Source: Blumeriella jaapii
Lineage: Eukaryota; Ascomycota; Leotiomycetes; Helotiales; Drepanopezizaceae
Direction of reading: 5' to 3'
Assembly: GCA_009599575.1 (NCBI GenBank)
Contig: VWND01000019.1
Location: forward strand, 248,001 to 312,000
Length of the DNA: 64,000 nucleotides
Under the pieces are notes generated by a model that was given only the letters and a program-made list of their open reading frames with translations, was not told the origin of the DNA and did no database searches. Positions 34,066 through 47,127 of the stretch are shown here, piece by piece. Position numbers and translations under genes: made by a program. The number at the start of each line of letters is the position of its first letter. Positions within the stretch are counted from its first letter, which is position 1.

Positions 34066-35536
34066 ATGCGGTGCAGCATCTCGCCCCTCAAAGGTGGTTT
34101 GCTTCAGCAATGTCCTGAAGCTGCCTCCACGGCCTTTCTTTGCGCATCGATCTCATGTAGATCCTACACGAGCCATCATCGGCCTGCCCGGGCTCTCTCG
34201 AAGACAGCACAAGCTCGGTGTCAACCTACGTTCTCTCACGCTGGAACCGGAGTCAGCAGTAGTCACAGATCCTACAGTACCACCGCAAAACCCGAACAGC
34301 TCCCCCCCGCTTTGCCTTTGCCTTCGAGTGAGTTTCTCGTCCTGGCTGCCCGCTGGTCCACGCTGACGTCCTCTCCAGCATCGATGGCGTCCTCCTGCGC
34401 TCGTCGACGCCTCTTCCCGGCGCCTCGAAAGCCCTCCAATACCTGCATGACAACTCCATACCGTTTATCCTCTTGACCAATGGCGGCGGGAAGCTCGAGA
34501 GCGAACGGGTGAAGGAGTTGAGCGAGAAACTCGGGGTTCCCATCCGGGAAGAGAACTTCGTGCAATCGCATACCCCATTCAAGCTGCTGCTTGACGACAG
34601 CGAAGGAAGGAAAGGTCTCAGAGATGCGACCATCCTGGTCACTGGCGGCGATGGCAACAAGTGCCGCGAAGTTGCGGAATCGTAAGCTCGCCGAGCTTCA
34701 CTTGTCTCCAAGCCCGCGCTGATGAGCCGCTCACAGGTACGGATTCAAGAACGTCGTCACCCGCGGATATCCTCATGGCGAACCCCAAAATCTGGCCCTT
34801 CAACCAGGTCTTCACCGACTACTACAAAGCCAGCGCGCGGCCGCTCCCCAAGCCATGGCAATCGCTCAAAGTCGACGCCATCATGGTGTTCAACGATCCG
34901 CGAGATTGGGCCTTGGACTCGCAGATCATGATCGATCTCCTGCTCTCCCAGGGCGGTGTCCTGGGGACGGTGTCCAAGAAGAACGGCGACGCGAAGCTCA
35001 AGAACGACGGATTCCAGCAAGATGGCCAACCGCTCGTGTATTACTCAAACCCAGATGTCCTCTGGGCCTCGTCCTATCATCTCCCCCGCCTGGGGCAAGG
35101 CGCCTTCCAGGCCGCCTTCCAGGGACTCTGGCTTTCCATCGTCTCCCAAACCCCCGGGCTTGTCAACCCCAAGAAACTCGAGTGTGTGCGGATCGGGAAG
35201 CCGTCGTTGGAGACCTTCCAGTACGGCCAGAAGGTTCTCTGTGAGCACCGCGCCGAGATGTTCGGCGCGGCCGTGGAGCCGAAGGACATCCCGCCTCTCG
35301 AGCGCGTTTTCATGGTGGGTGACAATCCGGCGAGCGACATCCGCGGCGCGAATCTCTGGAGCGGGATCATGCAACGCCGGGACCAGAAAGGCCCGCAGTG
35401 GAGTAGCATCTTGGTGAAGACGGGTGTTTATCGTTCTGGGCAGAAGCTTAGGAGTAGGCCGAAGGTGATAGTCGAAGACGTGTTGACGGCTGTTCAGTGG
35501 GCCTTGAATAAGCAACGGTGGGAAGGGGAAGATTGA
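34066..35536 (+). CDS. Mitochondrial HAD-IIA phosphatase-like protein (CECR5/HDHD5 type), two frame breaks
   Basis: Exons 34066-34327, 34379-34681 and 34737-35536 are joined by introns with GTGAGT...TCCAG and GTAAGC...CACAG. The Ser/Arg-rich N-terminus (SSHRSYSTTAKPEQ) looks like a mitochondrial presequence. HAD motif I is FAFDIDGVLLRS, motif II ILLTNGGG, and motif IV MVGDNPASDIRGAN; the block ADILMANPKIWPFNQVFTDYY is characteristic of the CECR5 group. Two corrections are needed: one extra C in the C7 run at 34312-34318 to reach FAFDIDG, and one base fewer (or two more) at the CCC of 34760-34762 to pass from YGFKNVVT into ADILMANP. The two offsets cancel in total length. The substrate is unknown for this group. 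Confidence 0.88.
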
Positions 35537-35545
35537 GTGAATCGT

Positions 35546-35588
<43 letters not shown>
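35546..35588. repeat. 43-nt poly-G tract
   Basis: It begins ten bases after the HAD gene stop codon (TGA at 35534-35536) and so probably lies in the 3' untranslated region of that transcript. Its length in the assembly is uncertain. Confidence 0.95.
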
Positions 35589-36960
<1,372 letters not shown>

Positions 36961-37007
36961 ATTTCATAAACTTTCCATCCACCGATATTTAGCCGTAATA
37001 AGATAGG

Positions 37008-37700
37008 GGGGGGGCCGGGGGGGGAAAAGGACGGAGGAACGGAGGCACGGACGGAGGCACGGGCGGAGGCACGGGCGGAGGCACGGGCGGAGGCACGGAC
37101 GGACGCAAGGACGGAGGCAGAGACGCAGCCACGGACGGAGGGAGGCACGCAGCCACGGACGGACGGAGGCAGGGGCGGAGGCACGGGCGGAGGCAGGGGC
37201 GGAGGCACGGAAAGGAGGCACGGACGGAGGCGGGGACGGAGGCACGGGCGGAGGCACGGGCGGAGGCACGGGCGGAGGCACGGGCGGAGGCACGGACGGA
37301 CGCAAGGACGGAGGCAGAGACGCAAGCCACGGACGGAGGGAGGCACGCAGCCACGGACGGACGGAGGCAGGGGCGGAGGCACGGGCGGAGGCAGGGGCGG
37401 AGGCACGGAAAGGAGGCACGGACGGAGGCGGGGACGGAGGCGGGGACGGAGGCACGGGCGGAGGCAAGGGACAGAGGCAGGCAGGGACGCACGCAGGGAC
37501 GCAGGGACGGAGGCACGGACGGAGGGAGGCACGGGACGGAGGGCAGAGACGGAGGGACAGAAGGAGGCGGGGACGGAGGCACAGGGGGAGGCACGGGCGG
37601 AGGCACGGACGCAGGCAAGGACGCAGGCAAGGACGGAGGCAGAGACGGAGCCACGAACGGGACGGAGGCACGGATACGAAGGAGGCACGGACGGATTAAG
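37008..37700. repeat. 12-bp GC-rich minisatellite (GGAGGCACGGGC)
   Basis: About 690 bases of GGAGGCACGGGC/GGAGGCACGGAC units. A compound unit of roughly 190 bases (around GACGCAAGGACGGAGGCAGA) occurs twice, at about 37108 and 37299, the second with one extra A. All three reverse frames are open because of the period and read as Pro/Ala/Arg/Ser repeats; I do not regard them as coding. Confidence 0.9.
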
Positions 37701-38060
37701 GGACCGATTTATTTACTTATTCACGGATTCACCCACTTACTTATTCACTCATTCACTTACCCACTCACTTAATTACTCATTCACTTACTCATCTACTTAT
37801 CCCTCCCTCCCTCCCCCTCCCTCCCTCCACCCATCCCTCCGCCCATCCCTCCCTCCATCCCTCCATCCATCCCTCTATCATATTTACCTCCCTCCCTCCC
37901 TCCCTCCCTCCATCATACACATATACAAACCTTGCTAACTCCTCCAGCACCAAAGCACCAAAGCACCAAAGCACCAAAGCACCAAAGCACCCACCACTGC
38001 ATCGAGAGCAAGCAAGCAGGCAGGAGGAGATAGATAGATAGACAGGCACGAAAGGAGTCC
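37700..38060. repeat. Mixed simple repeats (TTCACTTACTTA, CCCTCCCT, AGCACCAA)
   Basis: Successive short arrays: TTATTCACTCA-type (37700-37800), CCCTCCCTCCAT-type (37800-37915), GCACCAAA (37945-37990) and GATA/GACA (38025-38045). No gene is seen. Confidence 0.85.
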
Positions 38061-38072
38061 CGGAGAGGAGAT

Positions 38073-38452
38073 AAGAAGAAGGGATTCAAAAAAGATCGTT
38101 ATCATTTTAATCAGTCAATTAATCAATTAATCAATCAGCCAGTCAGTCAGTCGGTCAGTCAGTCACGCAATCAGTGATGCAGACCCAGACCAGACCAGAC
38201 CAGACCAGACGAAAAAGAAAAAGAGAAAAGAGGAAAGGAGAGAAAAAAAGAGAAAAGAATAGATGAAAGGGAATGCAAAGGAAGAGAAATGAAGAAGGAA
38301 TTCAAAAAAGATCGTTATCATTTCAATCAATCAATCAATCAGTCAGAGTCAGTCCGTCAGTCAGTCAGTCACGCAATCAGTGATGAAGACCCAGACCAGA
38401 CCAGACCAGACCAGACCAGACCAGACCAGACCAGACCAGACCAGATATCTAG
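38073..38452. repeat. ~220-bp direct duplication ending in CCAGA repeats
   Basis: A segment starting GAAGG-ATTCAAAAAAGATCG and containing AATC and AGTC repeats, CACGCAATCAGTGATG and a CCAGA array occurs at 38086-38210 and again at 38299-38450. The second CCAGA array is longer (about 10 units against 5). Confidence 0.85.
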
Positions 38453-39040
38453 ACCCGGCCTTCCTACCGACCCTCCCTGACCAACCTTGTCTATAGTCAA
38501 GGTGCTTGAGGACGGACGGCCACTCGCTTCTCCATTCCTTTGCGTGCCCCTCGCTCCCCACGAACCTCCATCTCATCCTCACATCCCCATCCGAGAACCG
38601 CCAGTCATCGCCATCGTCCACCCTCCCTGCCTTCTTCATACCTTCATACCTACTCTCACAACCCAAAGCCACACCTTGCCCCGAATCCAAGGTACCTATG
38701 TAACACAGACCAACCAAACAGACCCCTCCCTCAGTCGAAGCGAGCGAGTAGGCGAGTGAGCGTAGAAAGGAAGAAGACGATCAACATCAGAAGAAAAGAG
38801 GTGCACAACAAAGTTCCCCAAGCCCCAAGGTCACCATCCACACAATCCAAAGGAGAGAGAAAAAAAAAGAAGAAAAGAACGCCTGGACAGGGTGGGATCC
38901 CGAGGTCTTCCTTCCAACCTCCCGTGCCGGCTGGCTTGCATCCAGCAAGCCAGAAGGCCGGTAGAGGCTCCGGGTGCTTCCAAAGCGGGTGGCGGTTGCA
39001 AGCTCACGTCCCCTAGGCCCCCTCGCGGTGCGCCTCAGCC

Positions 39041-42000
39041 TCAGATGACATTCACCAGAGTCTTGTCGTTGCCCTCCTTGGCGAGAACTTCCTTCCCACT
39101 CGGGCTCATCTCCCTGAGCGCACTCCCCGTGCTCCCCGTCGGACTCAGCAGCTCGCCGTTGACGATGACCTCGCTGCCCTTCCGGCCCCGCGAGGCATCC
39201 TCTTCCGCATCGAGCCGCTTCCGCCACTCGTTCAGACTGTTGCTCAAGCCCTCGCCCGAGTTGGCCGCCAGAAGGCCGCCGTTGGTGGTGCCGCCGCCGC
39301 CGCCGCCGCCGTGAGGGTGGTCTTCAAAGTCAAATGCCCCGCTGAGGCGGTTGTTCTTGTTCGTGTTCTCCCAGTGCGAGCGCAGCGTCTCGAGCTCGTT
39401 CGCCAGACTGTCCAAGGCCATCGAGCTGCGATTGCCGCTCTCGTAGACCGAGGCTTCCGACATGGAATCCGTGCCGCTGAGTTGCCGCTGGTGCAGGCTG
39501 CTGGCGGCCGTGGTCGGGGGACCGCTCTGCTCAGCCTGACGCGATTGACGGCGGTAGTTGTCGACCGAGGACTCGACCTGGTCGAGGAGGAGGGAGACCT
39601 TGCTCTCGGCATCTTGGGCACGGCGCTCGAGTTGGCTGTTCTCTTCCCGGAGCTGCGCGAGGTCGGCTCGGAGCTGCGCTGCGGCGTCCGTCAACTCCTG
39701 TTCGGACTTCGCGTGCGTCTGCTGCAGCTGGCCGCGCGCTTGATGCGATGCTTCCAGTTCCTCTCGCACGTCGGCCATCTGCTTCTCCAACACGCTGACG
39801 GAGGACTGTATCTCGGCTTGCAGGGCCTCAATCTGCTTGGTGAGAGAGGCGCGTTCCTCATCCCACCCACTGGCCTCGTGCGTCGCCTCGCCGCTCTTCT
39901 CTTCGGCCTTGAGAAGCTGCTCCTTCAAGCTCGAGTTCTCCGATTTGTACTTGGACAGCTCGTCCTTCATGCGCTTGAGCATCTTCTCGGTGCCCTTGAC
40001 ATAGTGCACGGCGGACTGGTAGTCGTTCTCGAGCTGGCTCAGCTTCTCGCGGTACGTGTTTTCGGTCTCTTGATGCTGCGCCTCGTAGGTCTGCTTCGTC
40101 TCCTCGTGAGCCTGGACGCTGGTCGCGAGCTGGTGCTCCAGCTCGCGGAGACGGGAGGTGTCGGGGGTGTCCGAGCCAGATCGAGGACTCGACAGACCAC
40201 GAGTCCGCACCGTGACGTTCGGGCTCATGCCACGCTCGCCGAGGATGTCCTTGAGCGTGTTGTGTTGCACGTGAACCGCGTTGGTCTCCAACTGCTGGTT
40301 GGCGAGCTGGTACTTCATGTCCGCGTTGGTGGCCTGGAGCGTCTGGACCTCGCGCATCGTCGCCTGAAGCTGTTTGCGGATCGACATGCCCTCGCGGCTC
40401 GCTTGCTCTTGGTACGCTTCCAGACCCGCGATGCGCTCCTCAGCACTGCGGAGCTTCTCCGAAGCCGTGTCCGCGGCTTGCTGATACTGGCGAACCAGCG
40501 CGTTCGCCGACTGCACCTGGGCCTGGAGGGCGACCAGCCGGTCATCGTGGGGGGACGACGCCTGGCCGCTGGCATCGCGCGCCACGACCTTGTCGAGGCC
40601 AGCCATGACAGCCTGTCGATGAGTGCGTGCTTCGTCGGCGTGCTGCTCAGCGAGCTCCTCGGCATCTCTCAGTCGTCGCGTGGCGCTCTCCAGCTCCGCT
40701 GTCCGCGCCTCATGCTCGGCTTTGAGACGCGAGAGCTTCGATTCCGTCTTCTCCCGCTCGACGCGCTCCTCGCTCAGCTTTCGTTCGAGACTCTCTCGCA
40801 TCAGCGCCGATGAGGCGAGCGCAACCCGCAGAGACTCGAAGGTTTCGCTGTTGTCCTTGGTCGAGCCGATGACCTGTTGGTATTTCGTCTCCAGCTCGCC
40901 CTTCTCGGCCTGGAGCAGCTGGGCGGCCGCGACGGCGTCCGCGCACACGATCGCCTCCTCTCGCGCCGCCGTCTGGAGCTCGTGCAGCTCCGCCTTGAGA
41001 TGCTCCACGTCCGACGAGTTCCGTTGCTTGTAGAGTTCGAGCTCCGTCAGTCTGCCTTGCGCCGTGTTCGCCGTGTCTTCAGCCAGTTGACGGCCGCGCT
41101 TTTCGGCTTCCAGGTCGCGTGCAACGTCTCGATCTGGTTCTTGAGATCGCGCTGCTCGGTCAGGGCCGCGGCGAGCTTCTTGCTGATGTCGGTAGATCGG
41201 TCGAGGGACATGGACGCGGGATCCCGCGCATCTGCGTACGGAGGGGGGGTGCTGCTCTGGCTGCCCGTGTGCGCGGCGAGCTTTGCTTTGGCGTAGACGG
41301 CTTCACTGACTGCCGCATCTCGCTGCTTCTCCACCTCGGCGATCTTCCGCGCAGCGAGGACGGCCTGCTTGTCGATCGAGCCCTGGACATTGGCCAGCTC
41401 GGCTTTCATGGCAATCAGAGCCTCGACGAGCGGCCTGTCATCGTCGTCGATAGACTCGGCGGCTCGCTGGTCGAGGATCGGACTGGCGGAGGAGGCGTTT
41501 GGCGTGTATCCCGCTTTCCGGGCAAGTTCGAGCTCAGACGCGTACCAGGCATTGCGGTTCCTCTCCGCATCCAGTTCCTTCAGGATGGAGACCGTTTGCG
41601 AGTTGCGCTTCGAGTTCCTCCGCACCAGCGGGTTGCTGTTCTGCCGGGTCGGCGGGGGCGGCGATGACGGGCGAGCATTCGTGACGCTGCGCAGCGAAGA
41701 CTTCTCGCTGGAACTGTCCGTCGAGTTCTGCTGCCGCAGCGATCTGGTCTTGGACGACGACCTGGCCGGAGCCGCACCAGCGACGTTCATGCTGACCGGC
41801 GGTCCATTCTCGGCCGTGACGAGCTTCAACTGCTGCGCTTGCGCCGGGGTCTGGGTCGGTGTGCGCCGCCCATTCATGACCGGGCTTTCTCGGATCGAAG
41901 AGTCTCGCGAAGCAGGCGACCCGCTGCGGCCCTGAGACTGCTGGGCGATGTTCTCGGCGACCCGTTTTTGCAACGGCTGCACCGCCGTGTCCAGCGCGGG

Positions 42001-44136
42001 CCCGAAGCCCTTTTCCGGCTTCCCCGGAGGCTTCCCCCGGCCCATGGGTCCACTCGCTCCGTTGGCTCCGTTTGCGCGAGGCGTGGGCGCTTGCTGCTGG
42101 GGTGGAGGACCGGGCGAGCCTTGAGCCATGGACGCTCGAGGCAGTTTGGAGCCTCCCGGCGGAGCGTTCGGTGGCGGTCCGGCGTGAGCGCCTGGCGGTT
42201 GCGGGCTGGTTGGACCACGGGTCCCCGGCGGCGCGCCTTGCGGTTGAGCGGATCCGGGCGCGAATCCGTCCATGTCGTTCCCATTGACCCCCGGCGCGCC
42301 GTTGCCGCGGCCATGCCCCGGCTCCCTCGGCGCGCCGTTGAGCCTCTTGGGTTCCGGTATCGTCGATCCGTCTCGGGTTCCGGGACGAGCGGCTCCCGAG
42401 CCCGCGCGTTCCGTCGTACCGGGGCGCTGCTGGCCCAGAAATCGATCCGCGTTCGCGGGGGGTTGCGCCGCTTGGTCGTTGGGGTATCGGATCTTGCTGG
42501 TATCCAGCACGTAGACAATGCCGAGGTCCCCCGCTTCTCTCGCCGCCGTGCTGGGCTCGCCGGCCAGGACGACGACTTGTTTGTTGTGCGCCGTCATGCT
42601 GTGTCCCGAGCGCGGGGAGGGCGACGGTCCCATGTTCTGAAAGGTGTACCACCGCTTCGACGAGATCCTAAAGGCAGCCAGGTCGCCAAGGTCGAGGCCT
42701 TCTTCGGTGCGGCCGCCAAAGATGTACATCACATCGTCGACGATGGCGGCGGCGTGGCCTTCGCGCGGGGCCGGGATGTATCCGATACAGTCGAGGGCCG
42801 TCCAGGCATTGGACGGCGGATCGAAGCACCAGACATCGTTGAACCACTGGAAGCCATTCGTGCCTCCGAATCTGCGCGCGGGTCAGCTCCTGGGGGCGCC
42901 CCGTCAGCCAGCGAGGGCACTTACAAGTACAACTTGTCGTTGTATGTGACGATCGAGTGGTTCGTTCTCGCCGGTGGGATCTGACCGGGAGGCGGGCCCC
43001 CTTCTTCGCTGTTCCGAATGAGCATCTCCCACCGGTTGGTCGGCACTTGCAGCTGGTTCAGATCGAAGGCCACCAGGTCGTTCAAGAAGTAGCCCTCGAC
43101 CTGGCCTCCGAAGACGTAGATCTTGGATCCCAGGATGTTCAGCGAGTGGCCGTAACGGCCCGACGGTCGCGGGCCCGCCGGCACGGCTCTCGACCACTGT
43201 CGGGTGGCTACTCGCGTCGTCAGCACGATGGAGGGCCGCGATGGGGGTCGGACCTACAGGTGTTCAGGAGATACAGCGTCTCGTCGAGCACATCGGCATC
43301 CTCCATCTTGGTGTCGCCGCCGTAGACGATGAAGGCATTGCCCACCAGCAGACTGGCGTGGCCAACGCGCGGGCCTGGGCCCTCGGCCGTCGTGGCCAAG
43401 GGGTAGCAGGCCATGCTCCCGCCGGCCTCCACCATCCACAGATCCCCCTTGACCGTCATGCTGTTGATGAGGCCGCCCATCAGGTAGATGTCGCCCTCTT
43501 TCGAGGCCACGGAGTTGACGGCGGCGCCATAGCGCGGGAACGGGCTGGGGTGCGTCGTGGTGTAGGTGAGTCGGCGCTGCGACCATGGGTAGAGCGAGGC
43601 GTTCGGATTGGCGTTCATCGCCGGCTGCTGGACGGCGGGCGACGGCCCAGTGCGTAGCTATGCCAGCCATCAGCATGAAATCAGCCCCCTCGCGGCCCCA
43701 TCGACGGGCGCTGGGCGCTTCGCGCTCGCGCTCGCGCCCGGCCACCATCACCATCACCATCGCCATCACTCACCGGAAGATCCGTCGCGGGCTGCGATTC
43801 CGAGGCCGCTTGCGGTGCCACCGCTCCCCGTCTCGCGTGGTTGTTGGCCTTGGGGTTGCTGCCGCTGTTGCTGCCGCTGTTGCCGCTCGCCAGGTCGGCC
43901 GTGGGCGCCAGAGCCGCACTGATGCCCTGCAGCGAGCTCAAGGAGTTGTTGACACTGCTGCCCGGCGTGCTCGAGTGCGCGGCGCCCTTCTCGTTGACGC
44001 GAGCACTGCTGCCGTTACTGCCGTTGCCGTTCGCGCCGGGCTGATGCGACACTGGGGGCGGGCCATGGGCCTCTCTGCTCGCCGACTGAGCCTTGTCTGC
44101 GCTCTTGTTCCTGCTCTTGAAAAGAGAGAAGGCCAT
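39041..44136 (-). CDS. Tea1/Kel-type kelch-repeat and coiled-coil polarity protein, frame broken by one base
   Basis: Proteins of this type mark growing cell ends and link microtubule tips or septum/polarity machinery to the cortex. Exons 44136-43774, 43657-43258, 43207-42925 and 42871-39041, with GTGAGT, GTAGGT and GTAAGT donors. After a disordered Ser/Asn/Gly N-terminus (MAFSLFKSRNKS) come kelch repeats at about residues 145-480 (GDIYLMGGLIN, GHASLLVGNAFIVYGGD, GHSLNILGSKIYVFGG, GHAAAIVDDVMYIFGG, GHSMTAHNKQVVVLAG), then a Pro/Gly/Ser-rich linker and a very long coiled coil (about residues 850-1500), ending in a short Ser-rich tail. In the coiled coil, one added base near 41114-41118 is needed to pass from NQIETLHA into LEAEKRGRQLAEDTANTAQ. 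Exon sum 4,877 plus one base gives 1,625 residues. The order kelch then coiled coil supports Tea1/Kel1 over other kelch proteins. Confidence 0.9.
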
Positions 44137-44794
44137 GGTGTCGGGCAGGCGTGCGGCGCACCGCCTCAGGTGTGTCTCGCCAGATTGAGTCGATGTCGCT
44201 GGCGCGGGAGAGCTGGTGCGGTCGATGGGGGGGGGTGTTGTCGTCGAGGGAGGGCGGGAGGAGACGGGGGAGGGAGCAGAGTAAAGCAGATCCGAGCAGA
44301 TCCGAGCAGATCAGAGCAGACCAGAGCAGATCAGAGCAGAGCTGTCTGTAGTCGTGATGCGAGCCCTGAAGATGGGCGAGCGTCGAAGTCCTGTGGTGTG
44401 AAGGTTTCTGATTTATTAGAATGGCTGGAGAGGGAGGTCGGGAGGAGGCGAGCACAAGCACGAACAGACCACGGGCGCGCGGAGTGGGAGAGAGGAGGCG
44501 AAAGGCGAGAGATGGACCGTCGATTGTCCGCGGTCCTGATGCTATTCGGAGATGGAGTGGTGGCGGTCGAGGGGGGGTCGAGGTCGAGGTCGAAGTCGAG
44601 GTCGAGGTCGAGGTCGAGGTCGAGGTGTGAAGTCGATGGTTTCGGTCGAAAGTCGTCGGGTCGCGGCTCAGGGGACGATGATGGGAACGGAGGCCGGCGG
44701 ATCAATTATCCTCCCTCGATTTAGCGACGAACGCAAGCGACACTGCACGGCGAAGTAAACAAATACAAACCGGAACCCCAGCGTGGATTCGGAT

Positions 44795-44915
44795 CTATTA
44801 ATCTATTGATCTCTTGATCGATTGATCTATTGATCTCTTGATCTCTTGGTCTATTGATCGATTGATCTCTTGATCGATTGATCTCTTGGTCTATTGATCT
44901 ATTGATCTATTGGAT
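44795..44915. repeat. GATCTATTGATCTCTT decamer array
   Basis: About twelve 10-base units alternate between GATCTATT, GATCTCTT and GATCGATT. Each unit carries a GATC site. Confidence 0.9.
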
Positions 44916-46139
44916 TTGGCTCTCTCGTCTATCGGTTCTCTCCTGCATGCAATGAATGTTCGATAGCTGGCCCTTTATCATCATGGAGAGTGAGTGGATC
45001 CGGGATCATCAACGAGAGACGGTCGGAGGTGGACTTGAGATCATGCCCACACGCGTGGACTGGGCGCGAAAATGTCTGGTGCCATTCACAGGGGGAGGCT
45101 GCGCGCGTCGCCCTGGCTCTCTGGTCGGTCAGGTATACCAGCTTCAGGAGGAAGCACAATGTACTCGTGGATCCACGACCAGCAGCCCAAGTCCCGTCGG
45201 AAGCGAGGACACTCGAAGCTTGGAAAAGCTTGCAACCTGGAATGGCAGAGACCCACCCGTACTCCGGTCCTGCTTCACGCTTGTGCTTGTCCGTGGCATT
45301 ACCTACCGTACAGTGCCTTTTACAAAATACATACAGTACAGAGCGTGTACCTACTGTACAGCACTGTCAAGATGCCTCCCACGCCTGGAAAAGGACGTCG
45401 GCGTCCATTCTCCGGAAGGCGTTGGCTGCCGTGGTCGCAGGTGCAGTGGTAGTCCGGGGTCTGAGCATCTGGTGCGAGCCGTGCAGTGCTCACTGCCCTG
45501 CTGCTGGCTGCAACGGGTTGTGTCGGCCCCGGTCATCCATGCCCATGCTTTTGCGAGAGAGGAAAAAGAAAAGAAAAAAGAAGCACGGCGCCGGATTTGC
45601 AATGCATGCGTACCCGCGCCGGGAGTGGTGGGTAGAGCTGCGTGTGTTGGTCGGTACTGTACATGAAGTAGCTGCGAGAGGAGGTACGTAGACATATGTA
45701 TACGAGCTTGGCCTATTGGTGGTATTGGCAGCATTGGTACCCGATTGGTAGAACACAGAGCAACGTGGGCCCTCCAAGAGCTTCCAGAAAGACGGGTAAT
45801 GCGATGTACAGTACTGTAGGACGCGATACCTAGGCAGGGCCATGATCGATAAATCAAAAGCCCTAGCACGGTCGGCAAGGTCGGCAGAGAGCAGATCTCG
45901 GAGGAGGAGGTCATGTAGGTGCAGAAAGATGTATTGGATTGATCGCAAGCGAGGAAAAGAAACACGCACTCTGTACCGTAGTTCCCATGATGGCCATAGT
46001 TTACTCGGGGATACGCTGTCAGTTTGCAACACGATTAAGAATTCCGTCCTGCGGTTCGGTAATCGTCGTTAGAGTTGGTGTTGTACGTACAGCCACCAGC
46101 GGACTTCGTGGGCCCAGAGCCGCATCGATGCTTGACAAA

Positions 46140-46830
46140 GTAAGTAAGGCAAAGAAGGCAAGACAAAAAAGAGGCCGAGAGGTAGCAGTGACAAAGAGAA
46201 AAGATAAAAGAGGAAGAGGAAGAGGAAGAGGAAGAGAAAGCGAAAAAGAAGAGAAAGAAGAGAAAGAAGAAAAGAAAGAAGAAGAAGAAGAGAAAGAAGA
46301 AGAGAAAGTAGTAGTAGTAGTAGTATTGATTAACGTCTAGCGGAAGAGAAAGAAGAAAGGAAAAAGAAGAAGAAAGAAAAAAAAAAGAAGAGAAAGACGA
46401 AAAGAAGAAGAAAAAGAAGAAGAGAAGAGAAGAAAAGAAGTGAAGAGGAGAAAAAATGAAGAAGAGAGGAAAAGAAAGAGGAAAAAAGAAAGTGAAGAGG
46501 AGAAGAAAATGAAGAAAACGAACAAGAGAAGAAAAGAAAGAAACAGAAAAGAAAGAAGAAAGAAGAAATGAAAGAGAATGAAGAAGAAAAGAAAGAAAGA
46601 AAGAAGAATGTAGAAGAAAGAAGAAGGAGGTTAGAAAAGAAGAAGAAAGAAAAGAAGAAGAAGAAGAAGAGGAAAAAGAAAGAAAGAAAGGAAAGAGGAA
46701 GAGAAGAAAATGGAGAAAATGGAGAAATCGAAGAAAAGAAAGAGAATAAGAAAATGGAGAAAACGTAGGAAAGAGGAAAACGAACAAACGAACAAAAGAA
46801 TTAACGAAGAAAAGAAGAAAAGAACAGAGC
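46140..46830 (+). repeat. ~690-bp polypurine tract (GAAAGAAGA)
   Basis: The + strand is almost exclusively A and G for nearly 700 bases, with only scattered pyrimidines apart from the short LINE-tail remnant at 46309-46343. There is no clean unit; AAGAAGA and GAAAGAAA predominate. The antisense Phe/Ser/Leu frames across it are composition artefacts. Confidence 0.9.
46309..46343 (-). mobile_element. Minimal LINE 3'-end remnant with (TAC)n tail
   Basis: On the - strand CCGCTAGACGTTAATCAA is followed by TACTACTAC repeats, matching the terminus of the 36.7-kb insert except for one base. Only about 18 unique bases plus about five triplets remain. AAGAGAAAG is present on both sides (46300-46308, 46344-46352), but the surrounding tract is so repetitive that this is weak evidence of a target duplication. 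Confidence 0.6.
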
Positions 46831-47127
46831 TGTGTGCTGATTTGGTTTGGTTTGGTGTTGGGGAAAAGATTCTGGCGATGCCACTCGCTCGCGTCGCAAC
46901 CCGCTAGCACGCGCGATTCCATCACCACCCACTTCCTTTCTCCATCCATCTCGACCTCGACCTCGACCACAATCACAACCACAACCTCGACTTCAACCAC
47001 AACCACAACCACAACCACAACGCCCCCCAACCCCAACCCTCGACCTCTGTTTCGCAAACACCCTCCTGCACATATCTACATATGAAGACCTCCACCCAAT
47101 AACAAGAGCGGGAGCTGAGTCTTCACC

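Larger units (their letters stand above)
44137..47127. other. 3-kb region between divergent kelch-protein and KOG1 genes
   Basis: Contents from left to right: GAGCAGATCC decamer repeats (44280-44345), GTCGAG hexamers (44575-44632), GATCTATT/GATCTCTT decamers (44795-44915), unique sequence with five TACAGTAC/TACTGTAC palindromes (45332, 45352, 45655, 45807 and nearby), a nearly pure polypurine tract (46140-46830) holding a LINE-tail remnant, and CAACCACAA-type repeats just before the KOG1 start. No gene is recognised. Confidence 0.6.

Noticed and set aside
46035..47057. 340-codon minus-strand Phe/Ser/Leu frame resembling a membrane protein
   Set aside because: It is the complement of the polypurine tract; the hydrophobicity comes from TTC/TCT composition.
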